This document shows positions 15,969 to 26,100 of a stretch of 64,000 nt of DNA, piece after piece. Both the position numbers and the translations under genes were made by a program. The stretch lies in the NCBI GenBank assembly GCA_036783645.1, contig DAIPWT010000008.1, positions 1 through 64,000 on the forward strand. Direction: 5' to 3'. Source of the DNA: UBA4732 sp002404095. GTDB lineage: Bacteria > Planctomycetota > Planctomycetia > Gemmatales > Gemmataceae. Every line of letters begins with the position of its first letter. Position 1 is the first letter of the stretch. The notes under the pieces are model-generated. The model did no database searches. It saw only the letters and a list, made by a program, of their open reading frames with translations, and was not told the origin of the DNA.

Positions 15969-16781
15969 ATGTCGAGCAAAATCTGGGCCGGCGGACTAGC
16001 GGCCGCGCTGGTGCTAACCCACGTTTCCGCCTACGGCCAAAGTACAAAACAAACAGAACCACCGGCGAACGACCCGCCGCCCGCAGCCGTTGGCGAGCCG
16101 AAATATAAACCGGACGTGGAGAAGGTGCGCGAGCAGATTTTCACGTCCACCAACGACTTTCGGAAGAAGGAAAAGCGCGGCAAACTCAAGGTGGACGCCG
16201 ACCTCTCCAAGGCGGCGCAATCCTTCGCGGAGTTCATGGCCAACACCGATAAATACGGCCATACGGCGGACGGAAAGGAGCCGTGGGATCGGGTCGCCGA
16301 CGCCGGTTACGACTATTGCGTCGTCCTGGAGAACATCGCCTATCAGTACAATTCCGAAGGCTTCACGACCGATGACTTGTCGAAATCCCTCGTCGAGGCG
16401 TGGGAGAAATCGCCGCTGCATCGCAAAAACATGCTCGACCCGGACGTGAGCGACATCGGCGTCGGCGTCGCCCGCAGCAGTAAAACCGGCCGGTTCTACG
16501 CCGTGCAAGATTACGGCCGACCCAAATCCGCTATCATTTCTTTCAAGATCGCTAATAAGACAAATGTTGATATTAAGTATGTGATCGACGGTAAAGATTT
16601 CACGGTGGCGCCCGGCGTCACGGAGACCCACGAGAGTTGCCGGCCGCCGGAATTGACGTTCCAATGGCCGGAAGGCGCCGAGGCGGCCAAGGACGCCAAG
16701 GAAACTTTGCATCCGACGGCCGGGAGCGACTACGTCGTGCGCAAAAACGAGTCCGGGGCCTTCCTGGTGGATCATCCGTAG
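15969..16781 (+). CDS. Secreted CAP (SCP/PR-1-like) domain protein
   Basis: 270 residues with a signal peptide (to about residue 23, ending A-Y-G-Q), a Pro-rich linker and a CAP domain. CAP signatures are Y-G-H-T-A-D-G with the conserved His, L-E-N-I-A-Y, and W-E-K-S-P-L-H-R-K-N-M-L. A C-terminal beta extension of about 80 residues follows. The ATG has an AGGGGA box. Bacterial CAP proteins are extracellular and mostly of unknown activity. Confidence 0.88.
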   Translation: MSSKIWAGGLAAALVLTHVSAYGQSTKQTEPPANDPPPAAVGEPKYKPDVEKVREQIFTSTNDFRKKEKRGKLKVDADLSKAAQSFAEFMANTDKYGHTADGKEPWDRVADAGYDYCVVLENIAYQYNSEGFTTDDLSKSLVEAWEKSPLHRKNMLDPDVSDIGVGVARSSKTGRFYAVQDYGRPKSAIISFKIANKTNVDIKYVIDGKDFTVAPGVTETHESCRPPELTFQWPEGAEAAKDAKETLHPTAGSDYVVRKNESGAFLVDHP

Positions 16782-16815
16782 AGATCGCTCCTCCTCGCCA
16801 TCGTGGAGTGCCGTC

Positions 16816-17004
16816 ATGCCGCTTTCGCTGGAAGAGCAACAATTGCGCGACCAATTCTTCAAAACCCTGAGCGCGGCGGTATTGCCGCTTCAGTCGGAGT
16901 CCGACCCGGAGGTGACGCTAGAGGCGATGATTGAAGCCGCTCAGATGCTCCAGGAGCGCCTCCAGCGCGAGCTTGCGGAACTCCGCCAAGAACAGGCGGA
17001 TTAA
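16816..17004 (+). CDS. Small coiled-coil hypothetical protein
   Basis: 62 residues, acidic and helical throughout (E-R-L-Q-R-E-L-A-E-L-R-Q-E-Q), suggesting a coiled coil. A GGAG box lies seven bases before the ATG, and the gene starts 34 bases after the CAP gene stop. No family recognised; small size keeps the call tentative. Confidence 0.5.
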   Translation: MPLSLEEQQLRDQFFKTLSAAVLPLQSESDPEVTLEAMIEAAQMLQERLQRELAELRQEQAD

Positions 17005-17119
17005 GAGCGAACGAACAGGTTTGCGACGCGCCCCTTGCTCCACGCCGCCCCGGCGCTTACCTTTATCTCTGCCGGAGACGGCTTTTTTCCGCCGTCCATT
17101 TCAGGGGAGGGTTGCGTTC

Positions 17120-19402
17120 ATGTCCACGATGAAACTGCCGAATTACGTCTGCACGGCCGTCGCGGCGACGGCGTGCTGGTTCTTAGTCGGAACGGCCAAT
17201 GCGGCCGACTGGAAGCCAGCCGACGGGCCGCTCATGACCCGTTGGGCCAAGGATGTAAATCCCGATAAATGCTTGCCGGAATATCCGCGACCGCAAATGC
17301 GTCGCGGGGCCTGGCTCAACCTTAATGGACTCTGGCAACTCGCCTTCGGCAAAGAGGGGGAGCAGCCGCCGACCGGCAAAGACCTTCCCGAACACATTCT
17401 TGTGCCGTTCCCCGTCGAATCCGCTCTGTCCGGCGTCATGAAATCGGCCGACCGGCTCTGGTATCGCCGTAGCATTGCGATACCCAGGGACTGGGCCAGC
17501 CAGCGTCTCCTGCTGCACTTTGGCGCCGTCGATTGGGAGGCGACTGTTTGGGTCAACGGCAAGAAACTCGGCGACCATCGCGGCGGCTACGACGCTTTCA
17601 CGTTTGACATGACTGACGCCGTTGATCCGAAAAAGGCGGAACAAGAGCTGATCGTCGGCGTCTATGATCCGACCGACGGAAGTACGCAGCCGCGCGGCAA
17701 GCAGGTTAAAAAGCCCCAAGGTATTTTCTATACGTCCACTACGGGTATCTGGCAAACGGTTTGGCTGGAGCCGGTCAATCGGCAGGGACATATCGAGTCG
17801 GTCAAGATCGAGCCGAATATCGACAAAGAAGAAGTGACGATTTCGGTCCATTTAAGCGAACCTCTCGGAAGCAAGGACATCAGCATCGAAGTACGCGACG
17901 GCGCGGAAGTCGTCGCCAAAGCCTCGGGGCCTGACTATTCATACACGCTGAAGATTCCGAAGCCGAAATTGTGGTCGCCAGACTCGCCGACCTTATATAC
18001 CGTTCACGTCGTCGTTTTAGGAATGCTAGTGGCGACTGGCGGCGATGAAGTCGAGAGCTATTTTGGCATGAGGAAAATTGAGGTCGGTAAAGACGATAAT
18101 GGCGTAACGCGCATCCTGCTCAACGGCAAGCCGACCTTACTTTGTGGGCCGCTCGACCAGGGCTTCTGGCCTGACGGCATCTACACCGCGCCGACGGACG
18201 AGGCGCTGAAGTACGACATCGAAATCACCAAGAAGCTCGGCTTCAACATGACGCGCAAGCACGTCAAAGTCGAGCCGGAGCGCTGGTATTACTGGTGCGA
18301 CAAGCTCGGTTTGGCCGTGCTTCAGGACATGCCGGCCGGCGACAAGGGCATTGCGCCGGGCAAGCCTGACATCGTGCGCACACCGGAATCGGCCAAGCAA
18401 TTCGAGTTGGAACTGAAGCGCATGATCGACGGGCTGTACAATCACCCGTCCATCATAACGTGGGTAGTGTTCAACGAAGGCTGGGGGCAGTACGACACGG
18501 TTCGCGTGGTCGAATGGACCAAGACCTACGACCCGTCGCGGCTAGTGGACGACGCCAGCGGTTGGCAGGATCGCAAGGTCGGCGACCTGATCGACATGCA
18601 CAACTACCCCGGCCCCGGCGCGCCCGAACCGGACGGCAAGCGAGCGCTAATCCTCGGCGAATTCGGCGGCCTCGGGCTGTTTATCGAAGGTCACACCTGG
18701 GAAAAGAAAATCTGGGGTTATCGCGGCGTGAAGGACCGCGACGATTTGACGCGCAAGTACGAAAAGCTCATGGAGGGCGTCTACCGCTTGAACAAAGAGA
18801 AGGGGTTGAGCGCATCGGTCTACACGCAGCTGACCGATGTGGAGACGGAAGGCAACGGCCTGCTGACTTACGACCGCGCCACCATTAAGCCGGACATTGC
18901 GCGGACGGCCGCGGCCAACAAGGGCGATTTTTCGCACGTGGCGCAAGAGATGGTAATCGTACCGACCTCCCAGGAGAAAGGGCAAGTCTGGAGCTTTACG
19001 TTCGAGAAGCCTGCCGAAGGTTGGTATAAGTCGGATTTCAAGGATACGGAATGGAAAAAAGGCGAAGGGGCTTTCGGCGCCAACATCCCCGGCGCCCCGA
19101 TTCGCACGGAGTGGAAGACGGACGACATATGGCTAAGGCGAGAAGTGACGTTGCCGGACGAGGCCTTTCCCGAGCCATATCTCACGATGTTCCATGACGA
19201 GGACGCCGAGGTTTACTTCAACGGCGTCCTGGCGGCGAAGGTGAAGGAATACAACACCAGCTATGAGGAAACGCCGATCACGCCCGAGGCGTTGGCCGTG
19301 CTCAAGCCGGGGAAGAAGATCATCATGGCGGTCCACTGTCACCAGACCACGGGCGGTCAGTACATCGACTTCGGTTTGAACGCGATCAAGCCGGCGAAAT
19401 GA
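17120..19402 (+). CDS. Exported glycoside hydrolase family 2 enzyme
   Basis: Beta-galactosidase/glucuronidase/mannosidase-type hydrolase, 760 residues. The ATG at 17120 follows GGGAGGG and starts a signal peptide ending T-A-N-A-A-D. Domains in order are the sugar-binding jelly roll (R-L-W-Y-R-R-S-I, W-V-N-G-K-K-L-G-D-H-R-G-G-Y), an Ig-like domain, the TIM barrel, and an extra beta domain of about 150 residues at the C-terminus (Y-F-N-G-V-L-A-A-K-V). The acid/base is E453 in F-N-E-G-W and the nucleophile is probably E514 in I-L-G-E-F-G-G. The specific sugar is not readable. A perfect palindrome follows the stop codon by a few bases. Confidence 0.93.
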   Translation: MSTMKLPNYVCTAVAATACWFLVGTANAADWKPADGPLMTRWAKDVNPDKCLPEYPRPQMRRGAWLNLNGLWQLAFGKEGEQPPTGKDLPEHILVPFPVESALSGVMKSADRLWYRRSIAIPRDWASQRLLLHFGAVDWEATVWVNGKKLGDHRGGYDAFTFDMTDAVDPKKAEQELIVGVYDPTDGSTQPRGKQVKKPQGIFYTSTTGIWQTVWLEPVNRQGHIESVKIEPNIDKEEVTISVHLSEPLGSKDISIEVRDGAEVVAKASGPDYSYTLKIPKPKLWSPDSPTLYTVHVVVLGMLVATGGDEVESYFGMRKIEVGKDDNGVTRILLNGKPTLLCGPLDQGFWPDGIYTAPTDEALKYDIEITKKLGFNMTRKHVKVEPERWYYWCDKLGLAVLQDMPAGDKGIAPGKPDIVRTPESAKQFELELKRMIDGLYNHPSIITWVVFNEGWGQYDTVRVVEWTKTYDPSRLVDDASGWQDRKVGDLIDMHNYPGPGAPEPDGKRALILGEFGGLGLFIEGHTWEKKIWGYRGVKDRDDLTRKYEKLMEGVYRLNKEKGLSASVYTQLTDVETEGNGLLTYDRATIKPDIARTAAANKGDFSHVAQEMVIVPTSQEKGQVWSFTFEKPAEGWYKSDFKDTEWKKGEGAFGANIPGAPIRTEWKTDDIWLRREVTLPDEAFPEPYLTMFHDEDAEVYFNGVLAAKVKEYNTSYEETPITPEALAVLKPGKKIIMAVHCHQTTGGQYIDFGLNAIKPAK

Positions 19403-19406
19403 ACTC

Positions 19407-19470
19407 GGTTAGCCGCGACGCGCTAGCGGAGCGCGAGGAGACGCGCTCCGCTAGCGCGTCGCGGCTAACC
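19407..19470. repeat. Perfect 29-bp palindromic repeat, family B copy 1
   Basis: Arms 19407-19435 and 19442-19470 are fully complementary with a 6-base loop. The core reads TTAGCCGCGACGCGCTAGCG. A near-identical element is at 36946-37012. It lies between the GH2 gene and the PHP gene and could terminate the former. Confidence 0.95.
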
Positions 19471-19499
19471 AAACTCCCCCCGGAGCAGAGAACAATCCG

Positions 19500-20114
19500 A
19501 TGAAGTTCGACTTACACATGCACACGACGCGGCACTCGCCGGACAGCCGCATGGACCCCGTCGCGCTATGCCGACGAGCGGGCGAGATCGGCCTGGATGG
19601 AGTCGTCGTCACCGAACACGACTGGCTGTGGACGGAAGCGGAATTGGACGAACTGCGGCAAGGGCATCCGCAATTGATAATCCTGGCCGGCGTCGAAGTA
19701 TCGGCTTTCGAGGGTCACTTCCTGGTCTACGGTATTCGCGATCCTTTCGCCGTGCCGCGCGGCATCCACGTCGCCGAACTCTGTCGGGAGGTCCACGCCC
19801 AGGGCGGCGCCGTCGTCGCGGCCCATCCCTTCCGCTGGAGACAGCCCTTCGAGGAGATCGTTAAGCGCGAGAAGCCGGAGTTGGACGGCTTGGAATTGAT
19901 GACCAACAATATGGACGCCGAATGTCGCCGACTCGCGGCCGGGATGCAGCGACAACACAACTTGGCGGGTCTCGGTTCCAGCGACGCGCACGATGCACAC
20001 ATCCTCGGCGTCTGCTATACCGAGTTTCCGGACGGCACAACGACCATGACGGATCTGGTATCGGCCATTCGCGGCCGGCGCGTCACGGCCCACGAGCGGA
20101 ACGGGGCCAAGTGA
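19500..20114 (+). CDS. PHP-domain phosphoesterase
   Basis: 204 residues, a compact PHP (polymerase and histidinol phosphatase) domain binding two or three metals. Motifs are D-L-H-M-H-T at residues 4-9, V-T-E-H-D, a Glu in G-V-E-V-S, V-A-A-H-P-F, and S-S-D-A-H near the C-terminus, giving a complete set of His/Asp/Glu ligands. Relatives hydrolyse phosphate esters such as 3',5'-nucleotides or histidinol phosphate. It is followed 19 bases later by psuG, so a nucleotide-salvage context is plausible but inferred. Confidence 0.88.
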   Translation: MKFDLHMHTTRHSPDSRMDPVALCRRAGEIGLDGVVVTEHDWLWTEAELDELRQGHPQLIILAGVEVSAFEGHFLVYGIRDPFAVPRGIHVAELCREVHAQGGAVVAAHPFRWRQPFEEIVKREKPELDGLELMTNNMDAECRRLAAGMQRQHNLAGLGSSDAHDAHILGVCYTEFPDGTTTMTDLVSAIRGRRVTAHERNGAK

Positions 20115-20133
20115 TCGACGGGGAGGCTCCTCC

Positions 20134-21063
20134 ATGTCAATCACGCCTTTGCTAGATGTGCGCCCTGAGCCGGCCGCTGCGTTGCGGACGGGCCGGCCGG
20201 TGGTCGCGCTCGAATCCACCCTGATTGCCCACGGCTTGCCGTGGCCGTTGAACCTCGAGACGGCCCGCGGCGCCGAAGCCGTTGTGCGCAAGGAAGGGGC
20301 TGTACCCGCCACGATCGCCGTATGGCGCGGCCGGCCGACGGTCGGCCTTAACGACGCGGAGTTGGAAGAGTTGGCCGCCGCGCAAAACGTGCGCAAAGCA
20401 AGCCGGCGCGACTTGGCCGCCGCCGTGGCGCAAGGGGCGACCGCCGCGACCACTGTCGCCGCCACGATGGCGCTAGCGCATCTTGCCGGCGTCCGCGTCT
20501 TCGCCACCGGCGGCATCGGCGGCGTCCATCCGCGCGGCCGACGCGGCCGGGCTGCCACCTCAGACGTTTCCGCCGACTTAACGGAATTAGCGCGTACGCC
20601 GGTCGCGGTGGTGTGCGCCGGCGCCAAGAGCATCCTCGACCTGGCCGCCACGCTGGAAGTTTTAGAGACAAACGGCGTCCCGGTTATAGGTTATGGGACG
20701 GATGACTTTCCCGCATTCTACTTACATTCCAGCGGTCTGCCGGTTTCCGCCCGCATCGATTCGCCAGCGGAGGCGGCTGCCCTGCTGAGCGCTCACTGGG
20801 CGCTGGGCGGGGCGGGCGTGGTCCTTGCGCAACCTATTAGTAAGGAGGAGTCGTTGGACGCCGCCAGTCTCGCCAAGCATTTGGCGCGAGCAAAACAGCT
20901 CGCCGAGGACGCTGACGTCCACGGCGGCGCCCGGACGCCGTTCTTGCTGGCTCGCCTGGCCGATCTGACGCAGGGAGCGACATTGCAAGCCAACCGAGCG
21001 CTAGTCCTCGCCAACGCCCGCTTGGCGTCGCGCGTCGCGGTCGCCCTCGCCGGGGGAGCGTGA
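20134..21063 (+). CDS. psuG: Pseudouridine-5'-phosphate glycosidase
   Basis: Cleaves the C-glycosidic bond of pseudouridine 5'-phosphate to uracil and ribose 5-phosphate. It is 309 residues, the usual length. Signatures are A-L-E-S-T-L-I-A-H-G with catalytic E27, F-A-T-G-G-I-G-G-V-H, S-A-D-L-T-E-L, C-A-G-A-K-S-I-L-D with Schiff-base Lys165, and T-P-F-L-L near the C-terminus. The usual kinase partner psuK is not adjacent. Neighbours are a PHP phosphoesterase upstream (19-base gap) and a PPP phosphatase one base after the stop, so the three probably share a transcript. Confidence 0.95.
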   Translation: MSITPLLDVRPEPAAALRTGRPVVALESTLIAHGLPWPLNLETARGAEAVVRKEGAVPATIAVWRGRPTVGLNDAELEELAAAQNVRKASRRDLAAAVAQGATAATTVAATMALAHLAGVRVFATGGIGGVHPRGRRGRAATSDVSADLTELARTPVAVVCAGAKSILDLAATLEVLETNGVPVIGYGTDDFPAFYLHSSGLPVSARIDSPAEAAALLSAHWALGGAGVVLAQPISKEESLDAASLAKHLARAKQLAEDADVHGGARTPFLLARLADLTQGATLQANRALVLANARLASRVAVALAGGA

Positions 21064-21064
21064 A

Positions 21065-21754
21065 ATGCGCACTTTAGCCATCGGCGACATCCACGGCTGT
21101 TTGACAGCCCTGACCACGCTGCTCGACTTCGTAGCGCCAGCGCCGGACGACCGCCTTATCACCCTCGGCGATTACGTCGATCGCGGTCCCGACTCGCGCG
21201 GCGTCGTTGATTTGCTGATCGCCTTGCACGCCAAGGGCCAGGTCGTCGCTCTGCGCGGCAACCACGAGGAGATGATGGTCTCCAGCCGTACCAGCGAAGC
21301 CATGCGGCGTATGTGGCTGGCGTGCGGCGGCCGCGAGACGCTTGCGTCCTACGGCGCGCCCGCGCCGGACGCGGCGAGCCTGGATGTCGTGCCGTCTGCC
21401 CACTGGCGTTTCCTAGAAGAAACCTGCGGGGACTGGTTCGAGACCGAGAAACACTTTTTCGTCCACGCCAGCGCCTATCCGGACGTGCCGTTTGACGAGC
21501 AACCCGGTTTCATGCTGCGATGGGAGGGCCTATCCGAGCCGGTAGGTCACTTCTCAGGCAAGGTAATGATTTGCGGCCATACTCGTCAACTGGACCGCCT
21601 ACCGCGCAACCTCGGCTCGACCGTTTGCATCGACACCGGCGCGTATGACAGTGAAGGCTGGCTCACCTGTCTCGACGTGGACGCCGGCCGGTACTGGCAA
21701 GCCGACCAGCACGGCCGTTGTCGTCAAGGCGTCCTGACCGAAGCGGACCAATAA
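21065..21754 (+). CDS. PPP-family metallophosphatase (serine/threonine or bis-nucleotide phosphatase type)
   Basis: 229 residues with the complete dinuclear-metal motif set: G-D-I-H-G (residues 7-11), G-D-Y-V-D-R-G, R-G-N-H-E, and later His ligands in F-V-H-A-S and C-G-H-T-R. It belongs to the bacterial PrpA/ApaH-like branch. The start codon lies one base after the psuG stop, indicating translational coupling. Substrate could be phosphoproteins or diadenosine nucleotides; sequence alone does not decide. Confidence 0.9.
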   Translation: MRTLAIGDIHGCLTALTTLLDFVAPAPDDRLITLGDYVDRGPDSRGVVDLLIALHAKGQVVALRGNHEEMMVSSRTSEAMRRMWLACGGRETLASYGAPAPDAASLDVVPSAHWRFLEETCGDWFETEKHFFVHASAYPDVPFDEQPGFMLRWEGLSEPVGHFSGKVMICGHTRQLDRLPRNLGSTVCIDTGAYDSEGWLTCLDVDAGRYWQADQHGRCRQGVLTEADQ

Positions 21755-21953
21755 CCCTTCGAGGTCAGGTTGTAGCGATTCTTATTATTCCCATCTTGCG
21801 GAATCTTCCCAAATTGCCTTTGACGGCCCCCGCTCCGGTCTTTATCGTCAATAGGGGATCTGTTCAGTTTGCCTGAACGGAACATTTTGACGAAGGCGCC
21901 CAGATTGACAGCGCGATCTGGACGCTCCATCACACGAGCGGAGGTATCAACGA

Positions 21954-22886
21954 ATGTACAGCGTCGTTTTGGCGGCCATGTTGACGGCGGGGCCGGCTGC
22001 CGCGCCGGCGTGGGGACACGGTTACGGATGTTGCGGCGGATGCTGCGGCGGCGGTTACAACGCCTTTAGCTGTTGCGGCGGTTGCTGCGGCGGCTGCGGC
22101 GGCGGCTATTCTTACGGTTGCTGCGGCGGTAATTCTTACGGCTGCTGCGGTGGATACTCAAGCTGCTTCGGCTGCTGCGGGTATTCGAGCTATTCCAGCT
22201 ACTATGGCTGTTGCGGCGGCTCGTACCCTAGCTACTCCAGCTGTTGGGGTAGCTGCGGCGGCGGTTGGCAACCCGTCTACTCCTACGGCTGCTGCGGCGG
22301 CGGTTGTGGCGGCGCGGTCGTGGCTCCCGCGCCGACGGCCCCGGTGATGCCGAAACTGGCAGAGCCGAAGAAGGAAGCATCCGCCGCGTCGCCGGCCACC
22401 GTCGTGGTCATGGCGCCGCTAGACGTTCACATCACGGTCAACGGCAAGCCGGCCGAGCGCACGAAGGCCGAGCAGGTCTTCACCACGCCGGAACTGGAGC
22501 CGGGGAGGACGTATTCCTACAAGTTCCAGGCGGAGGCGATCCGCGACGGCAAGGCCGTAACGCGCACGCGGAAAGTGATCGTGAAGGCGGGCCAGGAATC
22601 GAAGGCGGACTTCAGCGATCTGACCCAGGCCGACGGCCCGGCTCACGTCACCATCGCGGCGCCGACCGACGCGCACGTGACGGTGGACGGCGTGGAGATT
22701 CCGGCGACGGCGCGGGCTTTCAACACGCCGACGTTGGAGGCGGGGCGGAAGTACTACTACACGGTGAAGATGGCGCTGACGCGCGACGGCCATGCCGTCA
22801 ACGACAGCAAGCACGTCGTATTGGAATCCGGCAAGGACGTGAAGGTGAAGTTTACGGAACCGGCCGTGGCGACGGCGGGGAAGTAA
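21954..22886 (+). CDS. Cys/Gly-rich exported protein with two TIGR03000 domains
   Basis: 310 residues. After a short signal peptide (ending near P-A-W-G) comes a segment of about 90 residues with repeated C-C-G-G units separated by Tyr/Ser (I count 23 Cys). A Pro/Ala linker and two tandem TIGR03000 domains follow, each with V-H-I-T-V-N-G-K-P-like or V-T-V-D-G-V-E strands and a Y-x-Y-x-V/F-x-x-x-A-x-x-x-D-G ending. A GGAGG box precedes the ATG. The Cys block suggests disulfide cross-linking or metal binding at the cell surface; planctomycete walls and S-layer-like coats are Cys-rich, so a structural envelope role is a reasonable inference. Confidence 0.85.
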   Translation: MYSVVLAAMLTAGPAAAPAWGHGYGCCGGCCGGGYNAFSCCGGCCGGCGGGYSYGCCGGNSYGCCGGYSSCFGCCGYSSYSSYYGCCGGSYPSYSSCWGSCGGGWQPVYSYGCCGGGCGGAVVAPAPTAPVMPKLAEPKKEASAASPATVVVMAPLDVHITVNGKPAERTKAEQVFTTPELEPGRTYSYKFQAEAIRDGKAVTRTRKVIVKAGQESKADFSDLTQADGPAHVTIAAPTDAHVTVDGVEIPATARAFNTPTLEAGRKYYYTVKMALTRDGHAVNDSKHVVLESGKDVKVKFTEPAVATAGK

Positions 22887-23025
22887 GGGAATAGTGGAAA
22901 ATGGGCCTCTCGTTCGGCGACATTGACGGACGAGAGGCCCGAGCCAGCGGACGCCAAGGGAACGACCGCGGCGATGCGACTTGCGCGACGGTATCTACAC
23001 ACATCCGGATAGCGGTACACTTAAC

Positions 23026-23156
23026 CTCGTTCCCAAACTCCGTTTGGGAACGCGCTCCGGGAAACTCTGTTTCCCGTCTGGGAGCATGCGAGGACAGCAT
23101 CCCGACGCGAAACAGAGCTTCGCGGGCGGCGTTCCCAAACGGAGTTTGGGAACGAG
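23026..23156. repeat. Nested palindromic repeat with perfect 28-bp outer arms
   Basis: Arms 23026-23053 and 23129-23156 are perfect inverted copies, and each arm is itself a hairpin (GTTCCCAAAC, TCC loop, GTTTGGGAAC). The 75-base centre carries a further inverted pair around GAAACTCTGTTTC and GAAACAGAGC. The element occupies most of the 288 bases between the TIGR03000 gene and the kinase gene, whose stop is at 23175. Confidence 0.93.
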
Positions 23157-23174
23157 AGAAATATCCCGCCGGTG

Positions 23175-26100
23175 TCACCAATCCAAACCCATGTCGGCGA
23201 GCCTGCGGCGCAGGTTCCCCAGTCGCAGAAGGTGAACCGCCCCCTGCTTCTCGCTGCTGCAAGCCAGGAATGCCGCATCCGAGGTGAATGCCAGGTGTTT
23301 GATCTCGCCAACCCGGAGCGGTTGCCATCGGAACAATTCTTCCCTCTGCTGAACGTCCCACAACTCGACGAAGCCCTCCCCGTAGGCGACGGCGAGCAAC
23401 CGGCTATCCGGGCTGAACATCGCTGCGGAAGCCGAGCCGGACAAACGCATGTCCCAGTGAAGTCGGCGGTTGGGGACGTCCCAAACGCGCAGCCGGCTCT
23501 GTGTCACGTCCATGCTCAGGTCATCGTTCGAGGGAATGTGAAAATGGCACAGCCACTTGCCATCGGGACTCAAGCCCGACATCCTCGGCATCAGAGGGGG
23601 CGGTCCCAGGTCCGGGGAACTCAGTTCCCCCAGGCGGTTACCGGACGCCACGTCCCATATCGAGATGAGGTTGTGCGAGAACGACCCGAGCGAGCCGGAG
23701 CAGCCCAGCAGCAAGCGTCCGTCGGCACTAAGGATTGTCGGAATGCTGGGCCCAAGGAGTGCCTGAGTGCCGGCCCCAAGGTTTGGGTTCTGGTCGAGCG
23801 TGGTAATGAACCCCGGCCCGACTTCCTGGCCCGAGACGACGTCCCGAACGCTCAGGCGCACCTGCTTGTCCTTAAGCGTCTGCTCCACGACCAGCAAGCG
23901 GTCGTCGGCGGGGAAGGCCGCCTTGGAAACCCCCCGCCGCCAAATGGCGGGGGCCGCCAGAGAGTAGGTTTTCTCACGCCAGTCGGGCAGATCCCACACC
24001 ACCGCCTGGCCCTTACCAAGCAGAGCCAGCCTCTGACCATCCGATTGAAAGAGCAGGGCGTCCGGCTTGAGGTCGGCCGAGACGGCGACTTTGGGGCGGA
24101 CCTGTCCAGACTCGCACTCGACCAATACGACCTCGGGCTTAGCTCCCCCGCGCAAGACCGCCAGCGAGCGACTCTCCGGACGGAATGCCAGATCGATGGC
24201 GCTCTCCTTTCCCGACGCCAGGACCGATGAGAGGGACGCCCCGGACGGCTCCCAGGTGGTGAAGGAAACGGCAGTGAAGTCGGCGGAGAGCAGGCGGTCG
24301 TCGGCCGGCCAGCGCAACATGCCGAATCCGCCCGGCTGGAGGGCCTCCAGGCGCAGCGCCTCGCCACCGGCGGCGATGTCGTAGATGTGGATCGTCCCTT
24401 CCTTGTCGCCGCCGGCCAACCGCTTGCCGTCGGGAGAAAAGGCCATCCGCAGCGTCGCGACGTCAAAATCCCCGTCCCAGCGCCCCTGTTCGGCCTGCTG
24501 ATCCGTGTCCCAGAACACGATCGCGGCTTTGCCTGCCGCATTCATGCAGGCCACGGCCAGGAGGGAGGACGCCGAAGCCCACGCGAGCCGTTCCCTCCTG
24601 GGAAAGTTCGGCCCACTGGCTGGGCGGACGAGCGGCAGGGGCAGTTCGATGACCTTAGGCTCGCCGCGCGCCGTCACGTCCGCCAGAGCTATCTTGTTGC
24701 CGCCGGCCGGATAAGCCAGCGCCCGGCCGTCCCCCCGGAAACTGAGGCCGCCCACGGGTGCGTCCACTCGGGCCAGGTGTCGCGACGCGGTGGGGTCGCG
24801 CAGATCCCAAAGGAATACGTCGCTTTTCTTCCCATCGCCTTGCGCGGCGGCGAGGTACCGGCCGTCCGGGCTGAATACCAACTCGTTGTTCATCGCGGCG
24901 AGCGGAGGGGCCATGCTCTGGAGTGCCGGTAGGGTGGCGCGCGGCGTTCCCCCCGGCAGGTCGCGCAATTGAACCTCCCGATGACCCAGTTCCGCAAGGG
25001 CCAGGAAAGTGCCATCCGGGCTTAGCGCCACCGTCACGACACTAGCATTGGGGATGAGTAACTCGCCCAGCTGCCGGCCGTCGCTCAGATCGAAGAGGCG
25101 AAATCCCGCCACCGGAATTGCGGGCGTCACCCCAGACTTTTCCGGGAGGCGCACGAACCCGGCCAGGGCGCGCCGGCCGTCAGCGCTGACCTCGCGGTAC
25201 ATCCCGACGGTGCCCGCGATGGTGATGGGCGGCGCCGGACGGGCGTCTTCCAGCAGCAGGGCCGCGGCCGCTTCGCGCCGCAGTTCCCCCTGCGTGGGCA
25301 GCTGCGACGACGGCCCCGGTTTATCCGCCTCCGCAATGGGTGGGTGGTCCTCGCGATGGGGACGGGCGCGGAGCTTTTCCGCCTGGCCCACCGACTCCAG
25401 CGCCTGCCAGCGCCAGCCCGGTTGGCGAGACAGCCGGAGCGAGTGGGCCTGTTCGTACAGGCTGCGGGTCAGCGCGTCCTGACCCTGCTCCCGCGCCGCG
25501 TCGGCCTGGTCGCGCTGCGTTTCCGCTTGCCCGCGCAGGTCGGCCTCGGTCGCGCTGCGGGAATCCGCTTCTCGGCGCGCCCTGTCCAGCAATAGCACGA
25601 AGCCTAGGGCCGCCGCCGCGATGACCGCCAGCAGCGCCGCCGCCGCCGGCCGTCGCCTTACCCATTTACCCACACGCTCCGCCGCCCCAACCGGCCGGGC
25701 CGCGATCGGCTCGCCGTTCAGGAAACGGCGCAGGTCGTTCGCCAACTCTTCCGCGCCGGCATAGCGCTTGTACGGCTCCTTCTGCAAGCACTTCAGGCAG
25801 ATCGTTTCAACGTCCCTCGGCGTGCGCGGCGCCAATCGTGTCGGCGGCACCGGGTCGTCGGCGACCACCTGCCTCAGCGTGTCCATCGCCGTGGCCGCCT
25901 TGAACGGCGGCCGGCCCGTCAGGCATTCGTATAGGATCGCGCCCAGCGCGTACACGTCCGCCGCCGGGCCGACCTCCTTCTTGCCTCCCGCCTGCTCCGG
26001 GGCCATGTAGCTGGGCGTACCCATAATGGCGCCGGACTGCGTTAGCCCGCTGCCGCCTTCCACTTTCTTCGCCAGACCGAAGTCGGTGATCTTGGGCGCA

